Origin: Nymphaea colorata | Lineage: Eukaryota > Streptophyta > Magnoliopsida > Nymphaeales > Nymphaeaceae | DNA: 64,000 nucleotides | Direction of reading: 5' to 3' | NCBI RefSeq assembly: GCF_008831285.2 | Contig: NC_045144.1 | Coordinates: 1,922,001-1,986,000, forward strand | In this document: positions 46,871-58,389 of the stretch, piece by piece | How the letters are laid out: every line of letters begins with the position of its first letter | How positions within the stretch are numbered: position 1 is the stretch's first letter | Program-made: the position numbers and the translations under genes | The notes under the pieces: generated by a model | Seen by the model: the letters and a program-made list of their open reading frames with translations, nothing else | The model's database searches: none | What the model was told of the DNA's origin: nothing

Positions 46871-47150
46871 ACGGCCAAAGCTGTTGGAAAAACTCAAAAA
46901 AACCGTTGCCAAAACCTTCCCAGTGGCCATTTCGCGGGCATGAACATTGTCGACGGTCTCAGCTTGGGGACCAGGATCTGTCCCGACGATTATGGGCGTC
47001 GGGGAGATTATTCCTGACGCCTTCAGCTGTTCGAAATGCTCAGAGCTATGGCCGTTGGAAACTTGTGTGCTGAACCCGTGCACAAAGGATATAGTGGTGA
47101 ACATATACACCGGTATAGGCATCGGTGGAGGTTAACTTATCCTGTAACGG
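46871..47150. other. GC-richer open block of unknown origin
   Basis: The minus strand is open from 47122 into the Copia fragment, and the plus strand is open at 46947-47135 with Cys pairs (FSCSKCSELWPLETC). A hairpin GGCGTC (46995-47000) / GACGCC (47016-47021) lies within. No family was recognised on either strand. Confidence 0.3.
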
Positions 47151-50100
47151 TGATGATTTTACCAATACAGTTTGTGGCTTTCTTTTTTTTTTTTTTTTAA
47201 AAAAAAGAAGGGAACCGCACTATAAACTAGTTCCAGAAATCTCCCTAACACTATACAAATGGGGAAATTTATGAAAAACTTTAAGCTTTTAAATATGGGG
47301 TTACAGATAGTGACTTCATGTCCACTTGCGTCATGGTAAACAGGCATGTTTGCTCCACTTACGTCACCAAACTAAGGTTTGAATAGAAAAAATGGGTAGC
47401 CGACAATTCTTCAAGCTGCTTGCACCTTCAATACGAAACGCAAATCCCATGAAACTATGTTTCCCATCGGAGTGCCTGATCAGGGATCTGATACTGTGAT
47501 CCAAAGATGGTTGATGATTTGATCTAAGGTCATGTTAAAGATTCTATTAAAAGATTTTTTATCTAAATCAAATTCTGATTTAGATTCAATTCCCAAAAGT
47601 TTGATTAACCCAATTCCAAAGATTTAATTTTTATATAAAGCTCCAAGTTCAGGTAGATGATCCAAGCAACAATCTCGAAATTTATTGATCCAAATTGAAT
47701 TCAAATTAGGATCCAGTTCAAAAGTTTTATGGATTTAGTCCTTAAGATCCAACATTGTGAGTCATATTGAACTGACATATCCAGATCATGATCCAAACTG
47801 AATGATGTAGATTGGGACTCATACCATAGTCTTAAGGATTATCTAGGACTTGTATGATCCAAACTTCACGAAATCCCATTGATCATGTTCTAAAATCCAA
47901 TACAATCTATCATCCAAATTTGTGGTCCGTTTGTAGTCATGATCTGAGGTAATCAATTTTAAATCCAGATTCAAGATCTAATCAGGCCTGAAGATCCTCA
48001 CATTCTCAAGATCCAATTTTCATGTCCAATGATCAAACCATCGTAAGATCCATCAATATATTGGTCACGGACATCTGAGTTTAGTAGACCATTAAATGTT
48101 GAAATAGCCAATCGTGGAGATTGGCCAAAGCTTAAGACTTTAAGTAGATGACTTCAACATTCTGTCTTAATGAATATTGCAGTAAGATTTTATCAAGGTT
48201 TTGACTAAGGATCCTAATTCTAAGGTTCTCGGATTGAGTTGAGGGGTCTAAGGCTGGTCTAAGTTTAAGCTTAGAAGACATATGGAGGGTTTAACCTGAG
48301 TTAGGTCTTGTTCATGCATGAACCTAGGGCCTTTGAAACCAATTTGAAATTATTTGATTCTAATAAAACATTTTTAGAAATGTGATTTTCAGCGTGGGAT
48401 CTAATCTAGGCTCAAATTTTCACACGCCAAGGCTACTGCCTCAAGGCCTGCTACTGGAACTACCTAGATACATGTATAATGCATGTTTTCTTCCAAAAGA
48501 TGAAAGAAAATATATATGTTCAATGCACATTTGAATTTATAAACCAAAAAAGAGAAGAGCATGGAAAATTAGAAGAGATTGGAGTAAATGAAAGTATGTG
48601 CACTAATTAACGAATGAATCGTAATTTGAAAATGAGTAACATATTAGAAATAGAAAACGGATGTTGGTTGCTTGAGGTAGACTCGATGGCTTTTTAGAGT
48701 CATCAGTGTAATCTCCACACGTTACCTTGTTGGTTTTGGGAAGCTCATTTGAAAACCATATTATTTTGGACTTGATAGTTTATTTCAAAGTTAAAGTTTT
48801 GAAACATTCAATTGGATATGGGCATTTGAATTGAATTTGGCTATTGGACTTGGGAATAATCTATCTAAGTTGGGATTTGGGAGATTGATTTTAGATCTGG
48901 ATCAAAATCATTTGGATAAGGACTTTTGGAAAGTTAGTTTGGTGGAAATCATTCTTGGATTGACTTTAAATCGATTTGGATCTTAAAGAATGGTTTATTT
49001 GGGCTTCAAAATGTGTTTTGGAAAATTAGATTTGTTTAATGAAACGATACTGTATATGATCACGGAAACTAGATGGGGTTTCAAAATTCAGATTTTGGAT
49101 TTGAAAAATATTGAAAGCATTATTAATGTAGCCTCAGGTTCAGCTAGAATCAATCAAGGGAATGAGCCTCAGACTCAAGAGTTATTGTGAAAGGGTCACA
49201 TATTTGCTTCATCCTCGAGACGCCAACCAAGAGTTCTCTCTGTCTATATACACCAGATCGACGCTAAACACTGACCTAGCTGGGCTTCAGGTGGTGCATT
49301 GAAAAGATAATCAAAAGGGATTTGAAACTACTCCATCACACGTTCAAATTGAAGCATCGGAAAATCTTTACAAAACTACAATGCCTGGCCGTAGATAAAA
49401 TTATCCAAGTATATACATATGCACAATCAAACCGTATGCACAATCTGGATTCAAATCTAGGTAGTTTGCATTGGCCTCCTAATGTTCTCGTCTCTTATTA
49501 GATTAGCCTGAATGCATGGAGAGAGGGCCATAGACAAACCATGCAAAGGAGAAGATGTGCATATGCAATGTGTGCAAGTAATTCTTGTACACTTAAATCA
49601 GATTGTAAAGGCCACATTTAACAATTAAAAAATGTAAGAGCCACTACCTGTTTCATGAAGAGTGCGGGCCAAGAGTGGCACGGCAAGAAAGGGGCTGGGC
49701 CTACCAGAAGGAGAGTGAAGGCTAGAAGAGGCAGGAAAGTGCTGGAAGTGGGGGGCATGAGAGAGATCTTACCAGCGGCACTGTCTTTTGCCAGTGACGG
49801 TGTAGCGTTGCTGGTTTACTGGAAATCTCGTCGGAGTGAGGTGTAGGTTGCCAGAGGAGTGGTTTCTCCCAGTAGTAGAGTTCCATCAGTGGGTGGTGGA
49901 GGTGCAACCGCAGTCCGTAGACCATCGGTGGCAATGGCAAAGGCTAGCTGTCGGTTGGAATTGGGCGAGAAAGGCCAGAATCTAGTGAGACTCTCTCTCA
50001 TTCAGTCAAACACAACCCATATGTAGAAATGAGATGCATTGATGAACATTAAATGAGCCTTAAATACAGCCATAAAGAAGAAGGCGAGAGAGAGATGTGC

Positions 50101-50209
50101 CACAGCTAAGGTAGTGCCTACGAAGAATTAATATGACACGAAGCACTCTGTCTATAGGCATTGTAGAAAGGATCAAATATGACCCTAATTGCTCTTCTCA
50201 GACTGCTCT
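47151..50209. other. AT-rich DNA rich in GATCCAA/GGATTT words, no gene recognised
   Basis: From 47.5 to 49.1 kb the words GATCCAA, GATTTGG, AATCCAA recur with many spacings, like a worn satellite or LTR interior. A T15-A8 inverted homopolymer lies at 47183-47210. At 49.65-50.0 kb there is a GC-richer, purine/pyrimidine-skewed stretch that could be part of another element. No conserved protein was found. Confidence 0.4.
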
Positions 50210-52459
50210 ACTATGATCGATCAAGGGGCCAAAAGAGGAGATGCAACATGATAGAAGAGAAAGCTTCACTGCACAAGATCCTCGAACTTACCACGGCCAC
50301 CATCTCCGACCTTTTTTCATTTTCTTCCTTCTTCGAAAAGTGGATCAAAGAAAGGTAGCTTGATTCTATCCCAAGCGGATGGAGGCTTACGGTTTCGTCA
50401 GCATTCCACCCATCATGCCTCCTTGGTCGAAGAGCAAATTCAGCGCTGAAAGCAAGAAAACTTGCCCCAAATGACATTTTCTTATCTGCTTGCTCCTCTC
50501 CAAAGGCCAAGGGAGGGACTGCAACTTACCTTTCCTTTTGTAACTCTTTTGGTTTCCAAAGATAGCAGTAGTGGGGGCAAAGCTCCCTTTTTTCGCTCAA
50601 GGTCTGAAAGTGGAGGAACATAGGATCAAATATCAAACGACGCTTTCTTGGTAGAGTTCTCGGCAACAAGAAACTTTACTTCTTGTTGGAGCTGCTGAAC
50701 ATAATGAATCGAAGCCGAAGGCAAATCAAGGTAGCTTGCTCCCAAGCCAAGTGCTTGCTTATGCTTTATGTAGTGGTCGGCCTTCTTACCATCATGCCTC
50801 CAGAAGTTCCTACAAATGCTTATGGTAAAAGCTAGTCACTTCAATAGCTTGCCTAGCAAACCAATAGGCAAAGGGTCGAAGGCTGGGGAGTTTAAAGTCG
50901 ATGATGTATTTGCCGTGTGACCCTATTGGTCCTAAGCAACGTTTTTCTTGAAGCGACCCACCTCCTCTTTTTGACATTTTCATTCACGGGGGCTTCGTCA
51001 TCGTTTGGTAAAAAGTCACCTGGGCCTGGTCACTGCAACCCCCATGTAGCTCCACTAGAGAGGCCTAGCCTGATCTGAGAAGTGTGTCTTCTGTTCAGAT
51101 GGAGGGAACTCAAAAACGCCCCTCCCCTAGCCCTAACTCTTAGTGAGTGTTGCCTATGAGTGAAGTTGTAGGAGTGAGTTTTTTTACTAGCGAACTAAAC
51201 AACCTTAAGGTTTACGAGCATAAAGTGATGACTCTTCTTTGAGCCTAGAAGTAAGTGCTATGCTATTGAAACTCGCCCATTTCGCCTTCTCTTGTAAGCA
51301 CATTCCAATTCCTCGTCTACACTCATAGTTCGTTTTCTATGGACCTCCCCTTCACTGGAATCAGTAATCTTTCTAAGTGAAAGAAGATACGTGAAGCAAT
51401 TCAACATATCAAAACATTGAAAAGCTAGTGCATTGCGCAAAAAATGCACTCACAATGCAAGTAAGCTTGGCAAGCAACTGCACAAAAGCTTGCAAGGGAA
51501 GGAGCCTAGCCTGACCCCCTTCTTTTCTTTTCTTTTTTATTCAAAGAAAGAAGTAGTACAACGAGATTGTACTCTCAAACGACACTAAGCAGCCACCGTT
51601 CCGACGTGCCCTTGACTTACATTAATTAAGACCGGAAACTCTTACCAAGGTGGAGCGTACTTCAAGTTGTCATTCAAATGATATTTATTTCAGCGAATGG
51701 AAAGAAGAACTGTGCCTTTTTTTTTCTTTGTTTCAGAAGAGTTATGGAAGGTTCGCAAGTGGAGCCTACGAAACGTCGACGCCACAGGGCAATATCGACT
51801 TATGGAAAAGCCCCGAGACTATGTTAAATGGGAGACGACTGTTTTAGGGTGGCAGACCTCTATGAAAGCACAGCACGAACCAAGCAATCTCTTTTCTTGC
51901 TAGAGTGAAGGTCAAGGGTGACTCTGATAAGATAACTGGGTTGCCGTGAGTGGCAAAGGGAAGTTCGCTTTCCAAGTTCTAGCGAAGCTAGTCTACGAAG
52001 CTTCGTAAAAAGGGGGAAGAATTAAAGTGAGTAAGCAAAGCACTGAGCGAGCGAAGCGCAGCAACCCTGCGAGATTTAGAAGTGCAGAATCCCGATGATA
52101 TTCACCTATGAATTCTGGTTTTGCTGGTCGATGAAGAACGAGCTAGGAAGTCAACACGTGTCGTCCTTTTGCTTGCTATGCTACAACTATAAGTAGCCTC
52201 TGGTCGGCCTTCGTACCAGTAGAATGCCTCGAGTGTCGCCCACCAGAAGCTTCTCTTCTGGGAACAATTAAGGGTGACCGTCTGCCTGCTGGCGAGAAAA
52301 GAAACGGGCGGGCGGGGCCTTCGTGAGACGGTTATTCTTTCAAAGCATCTTGCCATGCCTTTCTGAGACGCAACCACCTTTTCCTTTCGCTCCAATCGTT
52401 GCACAAAACCAAACCGATCAAACCTCTGTTCTGACCAACCTCCTATGTTTAATCAAAAT

Positions 52460-52511
52460 GTTGCGAGCTTATTCTCAGTCGCATAGTTGCGAGCTTATTC
52501 TCAGTCGAATA
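52460..52511. repeat. 26-bp tandem duplication
   Basis: GTTGCGAGCTTATTCTCAG plus TCGCATA (52460-52485) is followed by the same unit ending TCGAATA (52486-52511), with a single mismatch. Confidence 0.95.
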
Positions 52512-52752
52512 GGAAGAAACTTGAATCCTTTCCTGTCATGTTCTTATTCATTCAGGCGCTTGGTCAGTGACCCTCTCTCAAACCAGAAGTGAACGCTAGG
52601 GAAGACCACCAGAACGAGCTGACAGAAGGAAGATGACTTATCTGAACCGAACGTTAGCAGCTTAAGCTAAGAAGCCTATCACGAGCTGCGTCGTTGTTCG
52701 ATCAGTGGGGCGTCAATGGTTAGGGACCAAGCGCTTTGACTTTGTCCCCTGA

Positions 52753-52786
52753 GAGCCGTGTGATGGGTTAATATCCAGCACGGTTT
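52753..52786 (+). ncRNA. Group II intron domain V (decayed copy)
   Basis: Domain V is the catalytic hairpin of group II introns and is nearly always 34 nt. Here GAGCCGTG (52753-52760) pairs with CACGGTTT (52779-52786) over all eight positions (two G-U pairs), with the AG bulge side at 52777-52778 and an upper stem GATG/TATC. The terminal loop, which should be a closed GNRA-type loop, reads GGTTAA and has lost its closing pair. The position of the conserved AGC triad is kept as GAGC. It is likely a nuclear relic, with no domain VI bulge or 3' exon recognisable before nuclear-type sequence resumes at about 52800. Confidence 0.6.
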
Positions 52787-52899
52787 GGAGATCACTTGTA
52801 GTCTGCACATGCAAATTAAATTATCACAGAAATTGGCTTAACAAATTGACGGAGGCCTTACTAAAAGCAAATTCATGCAACTTGTTGACACCACCCTCT

Positions 52900-53800
52900 T
52901 TGCAACATGATAGATGGCATTTCATTTGCATCTTAAATGATATATGGCATCCCCATTGTCATTTTAGTCTATGCTAATGATATCATCGTTTCAGGTAACA
53001 AGACAAAGAAATGTCTCAAACAAAGCAACATTTACACTTGCATTTTGTTCTCTTGGGCCGACTAAAGTACTTGACATGCAAGCCCATCCATATCTCCAAA
53101 AGATCAGAAAAAACAAGACCCAAAAATGAGGATAGAGGGCCACCATGAAATCTAGCCAGCTACAAAAGGTTGATAGGACCACTAATTTACTTAATAGTGA
53201 CCTAACCAGCTATAGTGTTTGTAGTGCAACTTAATCCTTGAGCCAATTTATGCAATGGTCATGGAAACTACAGCGTAAATTTGCCCTTCAAGCCCTAAGG
53301 CATTTAAAATCCTCAGCCAGAGGGACCCCTTCTTCCTACACCAAGCCGTTACAAATTAATGCTTCCTATGACACATCGGTGCTCATGTCCCATAATTTGA
53401 AAAATAGAGACGAACTACTTTCACCAGATTGCCCCATAGTCCCTCTCTTGGGATGGGAAAAAAGAATTCTAACATCCTCCCTAAAAATAGAGTACAGATC
53501 TATTACTCAAATATCTAGATTGATCACAAACAAAGAATTCATTTATATTATGACAGGCAAACCGCCCTTCACATAACTGCAAACCCCTCCTTATAAAAGA
53601 ATAAAACATAGAGTTAAATTGCCATTTCGTAAACGCAAAAATACAAGACAAACTGGTAAAGATCTTTCAGAGTCATTTGGCAGTTAGAACACTCTTTGAA
53701 TGGTCCATGAATTTACCCCAAAAATTAGAGCAGATTCATAAAACATTAGAACTAGGTATCTAGGAGTCTGCCCCAAACTTTCAGAGAGATTCATGGAACA
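52900..53800 (+). pseudogene. Copia RT/RNase H C-terminal fragment
   Basis: Plus-strand reading with stops and shifts: a worn VYVDDIIVSGN equivalent near 52965-53000, YKRLIGPLIYLIVT and LSQFMQWSWKLQRKFALQAL (the 'GKLIYLTVTRPDIAFAV...SQFM' helix) at 53160-53300, a LGWEKRILTSSLKIEYRSI stretch matching 'SWKSKKQ..VSRSSTEAEYRSL' (about 53445-53510), then IELNCHFVNAKIQDKLVK near 53615. It starts right after the organelle-like DNA and covers the last third of pol. The protein is dead. Confidence 0.75.
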
Positions 53801-55029
53801 CTTACAAAGTGTTTCATTTGTCAAACACCTCCTTCACTCCACAAATTTATAGCCCAGTGTACTTATTCAGAAAAGCTATTGTCAAAGGTCAATTATTGTT
53901 CCTAATTAACAAGTTGGTTAGATATGTAAAAGCGTCCACTTGAGTAAACTATTGAAATTCATGTAATAATTTCAAATTCAAAATGCAAATATTCAACTAA
54001 AGAAATTTGACCACTATGTGACATAAACAAACTCAACAGGCATCTCACTTGTGGTGAACATGATGCAGGTGCTGTACCAGTCCATTAAAAAAGGAAGGTT
54101 TTCTTGAATTGAAGATCTAGCAAGTGATGTAAAGAACAACAGGAATTTTATTGTGACTGGCTAACATTCATCATCCCAATTTAGTAGTTATTTCATTTGA
54201 AATTGCATAAAGTTGTTGAAACAAGTATGCTTCCATTATTGTCATGATGAAACAAATTGAAGAATGAAAAACACATTGGTTCTGATCGTGGCAGATAAAG
54301 ATCGTTATTCTATTGTGCTAAAGATGAGAACAAAGCTTAAGCAATCAAAGACATCATTTTGGTCAATTTGTGATGGGACATAATAATACGCATTTTTTTG
54401 TTGAGGGAAGTTGATAAAGATGAACTCATGGTTCATACAGTTCATGAAATGTGGGATAACACGATTGAATAAATCCAATCTATATTTTTTAAGCATGAGC
54501 AAAAAAACATTACAGTCAATGATTCAGAGTTTTTTAATTGCATAATTACTGTAAAAATTGGATAAAAGAAATATTTATCTGTACTATATGGCTGATCCTT
54601 TAAATCCAAAATATTATTCCAAAAATTTGGCAGACAAGAACCTGTCGACTACAAATCAAGATCATGATATATCCAAAAACAAACTATCATTCATGAAGAG
54701 ATTTTACTCAAACCCCTGTATAGGAAGATTGGTGAAATGATTTTACTCAACGTACAGCCAACCGATGCAATGCACCGGATAGTGTGTTAGGATAAGCCAG
54801 ATGTATTCTCTATTCAAACCCAAATGTAGAAATCTACAAATCCTATATATGGGTGTGTGTGTGTGTGTGTGCTCCGACTAGATGTCAGATGACTAAAGTT
54901 TAAAATTTATCCCTAAAAAATAGTCACTACATTGTCCATGGTAATAGATCGTTTATGGTCACTTTAGTGATGATTACAGTATTTCTAGTAACGACTTTTT
55001 AAATTTTGGCTAACAACACCAGCAGTGAC

Positions 55030-55115
<86 letters not shown>

Positions 55116-56280
55116 CCTAACCATACGCATATTCACGCACCGGACCTGCATAAGATAAGGTCACCATGGTCTGGTGAACAATACATTCGCACTAACGAGA
55201 AATGAAGAGTGGTTATTTCATGCAGTGCCATAAAATATTTCTATTGTAAACATGCACATGTAAATCCTAGAAATGGTGATCGTCGTTACAGGAAATCTCA
55301 AGAAGTGATACACGAACCTGTTTTCTGCATTATCCTCTTACAGCAAATATCCTTGCGTACACTCTAATGATAGTTGTCATACCTGGACCATACAGACAAT
55401 TGCCATAACCTCAATCACCTGCTGATAATTCCACCTGCCATTATCTCTTCCTATCAGTAATGCAAACTGTCATTTTACCCCAGCCAACCCGTGGAAAATA
55501 TAACCACAAAATGGCTGAAGCCTCCACTCATGAACTGATCCAATTATCGAATTTAAGTCCAATACCATCACATTGGAAACATAGTGACAAGAAAAGCAGC
55601 AATTAAGATCAACCTAACAAAGATTGAAAAAGTAATATAAATTTACAACAAAAAATTGATTATATTTCACAAAAGCATCAGAGATATAACAAAGAATTGC
55701 CACAATAGAGGGAACCAACACTGATATTTCATGTTGCTGAACTGGTTTTGCTGAACTTCTCAGTTAATATTAAGTGGACAACTTCGCAAATTCAAACACT
55801 TCAGGTCTAATCGAGCATCACATTACACTTCCCATGCAGTCTGACAGCGATTTTGATCTTCGAAGTAGCAGCTATAGTGCTCCCATATCCTTGCATCAAT
55901 CCACCAAGTATGTGCTAGGTATCACTATCACCTCATTTGAGCAGTCCATCTTCTAGATCCGAACCATTACTTCAAACCAGCTTCATGAAAGCCAGTATGT
56001 TAATAACCTTGACCTAGCACCTTCATTTCTGCCTTCCCAGAAGTACAACCTGTGCTGCATGGAGAAACTACTCATAGTTTTGTGTGTGTGTGTGTATAGA
56101 GAGAGAGAGAGAGAGAGAGAGGGAGAGGTGAATTTATTGCCATAAACGAGGGTGAAAAGTTGGTGCATATACATATGTACAGAAAGACTAAACAGAAGCA
56201 GCTCACAACCATCGAACCTTAGACAAACCTTCCTTGCCACGAGCTTGTCATCAGCTGGATGGTTGTACCAAATGTGCTGT
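53801..56280. other. Spacer with microsatellites, no gene recognised
   Basis: Contains a GT tract (54845-54862), the CT/TA compound repeat at 55035-55110, a GT/GA tract (56080-56121, plus-strand reading) and an open but unrecognised frame (minus, near 54305-54502). The last 300 bases are probably the 3' UTR of the BRUTUS-like exon. Confidence 0.4.
55035..55110. repeat. (CT)n(TA)n compound microsatellite
   Basis: About 16 CT units followed by about 22 TA units. Confidence 0.95.
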
Positions 56281-56329
56281 TGATATCTACATCATCCTCT
56301 TGCAGTAGAAAAATAGAGCTGGTTCTTCC

Positions 56330-56431
56330 TTAGACTACTCTAGTATTATATGAACCACAAAATCCGCATTTATGATACAACCAGTGGAAGGGGGACATTC
56401 CCTTCTTCTCACAGTCATTACAGAGAACCTC
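56330..56431 (-). CDS. Last exon of a BRUTUS-like CHY/RING zinc-finger E3 ubiquitin ligase
   Basis: BRUTUS-type proteins are iron-sensing E3 ligases (hemerythrin domains, CHY and RING zinc fingers, and a zinc ribbon at the end). The 33-residue exon reads EVLCNDCEKKGMSPFHWLYH then KCGFCGSYNTRVV and stops. That is the terminal zinc ribbon, with both CxxC pairs (CNDC, CGFC) intact. A splice acceptor (TACTTTTCAG) ends at 56432 on the minus strand, and the exon opens where the family's final exon is expected to. Upstream exons are not seen up to 57.8 kb. If the gene is alive, they must lie beyond the retrotransposon nest, implying an intron of more than 7.5 kb. Otherwise this is a stray exon. Confidence 0.75.
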   Translation of the reverse strand, partial: EVLCNDCEKKGMSPFHWLYHKCGFCGSYNTRVV

Positions 56432-56485
56432 CTGAAAAGTATTCAAACATTTTAATAGGAAACAGTCGTAAACAATGAAAAGGGA

Positions 56486-56539
56486 TTATAGCCAGGAGAA
56501 GCGGAACATTCCCTTCTCACAATCATCACAAAGAATATC
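56486..56539 (-). pseudogene. Decayed duplicate of the BRUTUS-like last exon
   Basis: A second acceptor (TACTTTTCAG) is followed by DILCDDCEKGMFRFSWL and a stop. The first half of the zinc ribbon is kept, one Lys codon is missing, and a small deletion puts a stop where LYHKCG should be, so the second CxxC is lost. The intron-side flank is copied too (GTTTACGACT/GTTTATGACT words), giving a duplication of about 108 bases covering acceptor and exon start. Splicing to it would give a truncated protein. Confidence 0.7.
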
Positions 56540-57218
56540 CTGAAAAGTAATCAAATAATTCAATAACAGGAAAGAGTCATAAACAATGAAAAAGGTTTCA
56601 ATGAATCATGATCTATTTCAGGCTTTTCAGCATCCATGATTACAAATATCATCCTTGGGTAGTTATCAGCAAAATTTTTCACAACGTTTTTTTTTTTAAT
56701 TTTACTTTTCTCTGGAAAATCTCCAGTCTTGAAGATTCAAAAAATAAAAATATATAAATGAAAGGAAATTTATGTAGTTATGAGTTTTCTACTAATTTCG
56801 TTTTCATGAAACATAGACAAGGACTCAAAATAGTCTACAAAAGTTTGAAAGAAACAAAAAAAATGTATATATAGAAAACAGAACTTTTATAGAAATGTTA
56901 AAATATAATGATCTTATCTCAAAATTTATTTTCTGGCAGTAGTTGGAAAATATCATGATACTTTTCAAGATAAAAACTTTTTGTTCATGTTTTACAATAA
57001 TATTGCAATATTTCCAAACTATTGCTGATATTCGTAACAATTCATTACAATTTTGAGATTCATTAAGCATTTCAGACCATTCTGTCTATGGAAGTTACCA
57101 CAACTTAACTTACATATTGTGCATGCTATTTCTTTGTAATGACGCTAAGCATGTATAAAGAAGTTAACATGACATGGGAGCAAACTAACATCGACATCCT
57201 TTTAATGTTTGGCTTTGC

Positions 57219-57282
57219 TCTCTCTCTCTCTCTCTCTCTCTACTCCTACCCCACCCCACCCCCCCCCCCCCCCCCTCTCTCT
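57219..57282. repeat. (CT)n tract followed by C homopolymer
   Basis: About a dozen CT units, ACTCCTACCCCACCC, then about 17 C in a row and more CT. Confidence 0.95.
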
Positions 57283-57526
57283 CTTTCCATATTTGTTTGT
57301 CTATATATTGTAACTTGTTACATCAGTGAAAGCTTTTGTGGTAACTGGTTTCTTCTTCTAACTCTCCATACTTTGAATGCATCCTATCAATTCTGGTAAC
57401 TAATTTCTTCTTCTATCTCTCTTCTTCTATCTCTCCATACATTGAATGCAATCTTATCTCTATTGATAATTGTTATGACTTATGAGGAACTAATCCCCAT
57501 ACACAGAAAACTGTTGAAAAGCCTGG

Positions 57527-57654
57527 CATTTGACCAGAACCAACTATAGCCTGGCATTTCACTATTTGTCAAATACAACTTGAAAAACCTAAAGCTATTT
57601 GTCAATGCATTTGACCAGAACCAACTATAGCTGGCATTTCACTATTTGTCAAAT
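57527..57654. repeat. Direct repeat of about 47 bp, period 81
   Basis: CATTTGACCAGAACCAACTA followed by TAG(C)CTGGCATTTCACTAT and TTGTCAAAT occurs at 57527-57574 and again at 57608-57654, differing by one base. Confidence 0.9.
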
Positions 57655-57837
57655 GAATTAAACATTTTATTTTGCTGTTTTATAAGTTGATTTTGACTAA
57701 TCCTAACTTGCTAACATGCTAACTTAACACATAAAACATAAAGCTACCATTTTACAACTAAAAATAACTAAGCAAAATTGCAATGACTTTTGGACGCCTT
57801 TTTAGCCTAGGTGCACCTAGGCAACACGTAGCCACCA

Positions 57838-58097
57838 TGACAACTGTAGAAACACGAGCACAGAGAAAGAGAATACGAGGAACACAATGTAATGTGGAAA
57901 AACCTCAACAAGAGGAAAAAAAACCACGGATGAGGAGGAGCTGGTTGCCCACTAGCCGCCAGACTCTCTCTCTCTTAAGATTTCATATACCATAAGGATT
58001 AGGGTTACACGACTTAAGTAATGCCCAACAAGGGCTACAAGATGGATTGGGTATGGATCCGGACCCGGTCGCGAGACCCGTCTAACATACTTCAACA
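57838..58097 (-). repeat. 3' LTR of the oldest Copia in the terminal nest
   Basis: Minus-strand reading starts TGTTGAAGTATGTTAG right after the tract TTGAGGGGGAG and the end of RNase H. It contains a GGGTCCGGATCC segment and the TTTTTCCACATTACATTGTG text common in plant Copia LTRs. The distal end near 57838 is approximate. Confidence 0.6.
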
Positions 58098-58211
58098 CTC
58101 CCCCTCAAGTTGGGCATACATATCAAACATGCCCAACTTGGATACATTTCTCTCGAATGAAGTTGAAGATAGAGCTTTCGTCAGAACATCAGCTGTTTGG
58201 TCTTCAGATCT
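58092..58211 (-). pseudogene. RNase H C-terminus of the oldest Copia (interrupted)
   Basis: The minus strand reads RSEDQTADVLTKAL followed by ERNVSKLGMFDMYAQLEGEC and stop, the end of a Ty1/Copia polyprotein, open and undamaged for 39 codons. It is cut at 58211, where the 3' LTR of another Copia (58212-58382) begins, so that element inserted into this one. Confidence 0.85.
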
Positions 58212-58382
58212 TGATAAATTAGGAGAAGATTATACTTTGATTAACCTCGAAATCTGCCCTAACTCCTCTTTATATAGACTAGAGGAGAGAGAGAGAGAAG
58301 ATACAAGAGAACCATCCTAAGAAAAAGTTATTTACAAAAGTACCCTCTTAAACCTAAAACTGAATATAAACACATCTTAACA
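58212..58382 (-). repeat. 3' LTR (171 bp) of the chimeric Copia element
   Basis: Minus-strand reading TGTTAAGATGTGTTTATATT ... TTATCA. It follows a polypurine tract (TTGAGGGGGAGTG) and the pol stop codon. It is clearly related (roughly 90% by eye) to the plus-strand LTR at 59880-60044, but inverted. It has a TATATAAAG promoter box in the same place. Confidence 0.85.
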
Positions 58383-58389
58383 CTCCCCC

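Larger units (their letters stand above)
50210..52790 (+). other. Probable organelle-derived (mitochondrial) DNA segment
   Basis: The base composition and word use change here: less AT-rich, with AAGAAAGAAG, GCGAAGC, CTTGCTAGAG and TTCGTAAAAAGGGGG text that resembles plant mitochondrial intergenic or intron DNA. The segment ends with a 34-nt group II intron domain V. Plant mitochondrial genes are rich in group II introns, and their transfer to the nucleus is common. I cannot name the intron or find a flanking exon. The left edge is a guess from composition. Confidence 0.4.
56540..57837. other. Intronic or intergenic DNA, no gene recognised
   Basis: AT-rich, with a CT tract and a C homopolymer (57219-57282) and two sets of direct repeats (57350-57460 and 57527-57654). 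No reading frame with a known domain. Confidence 0.45.

Noticed and set aside
47500-49150. Recurring GATCCAA words suggesting a satellite
   Set aside because: Spacing is irregular and no fixed period was found, so I describe it only as low-complexity DNA.
49440-49500. GGATTCAAATCTAGG resembling a tRNA T-arm
   Set aside because: No matching acceptor, D or anticodon arms around it.
58021-58320. Plus-strand 99-codon frame reading through two LTRs
   Set aside because: It crosses the junction of two minus-strand Copia elements. It is antisense to RNase H and LTR sequence.
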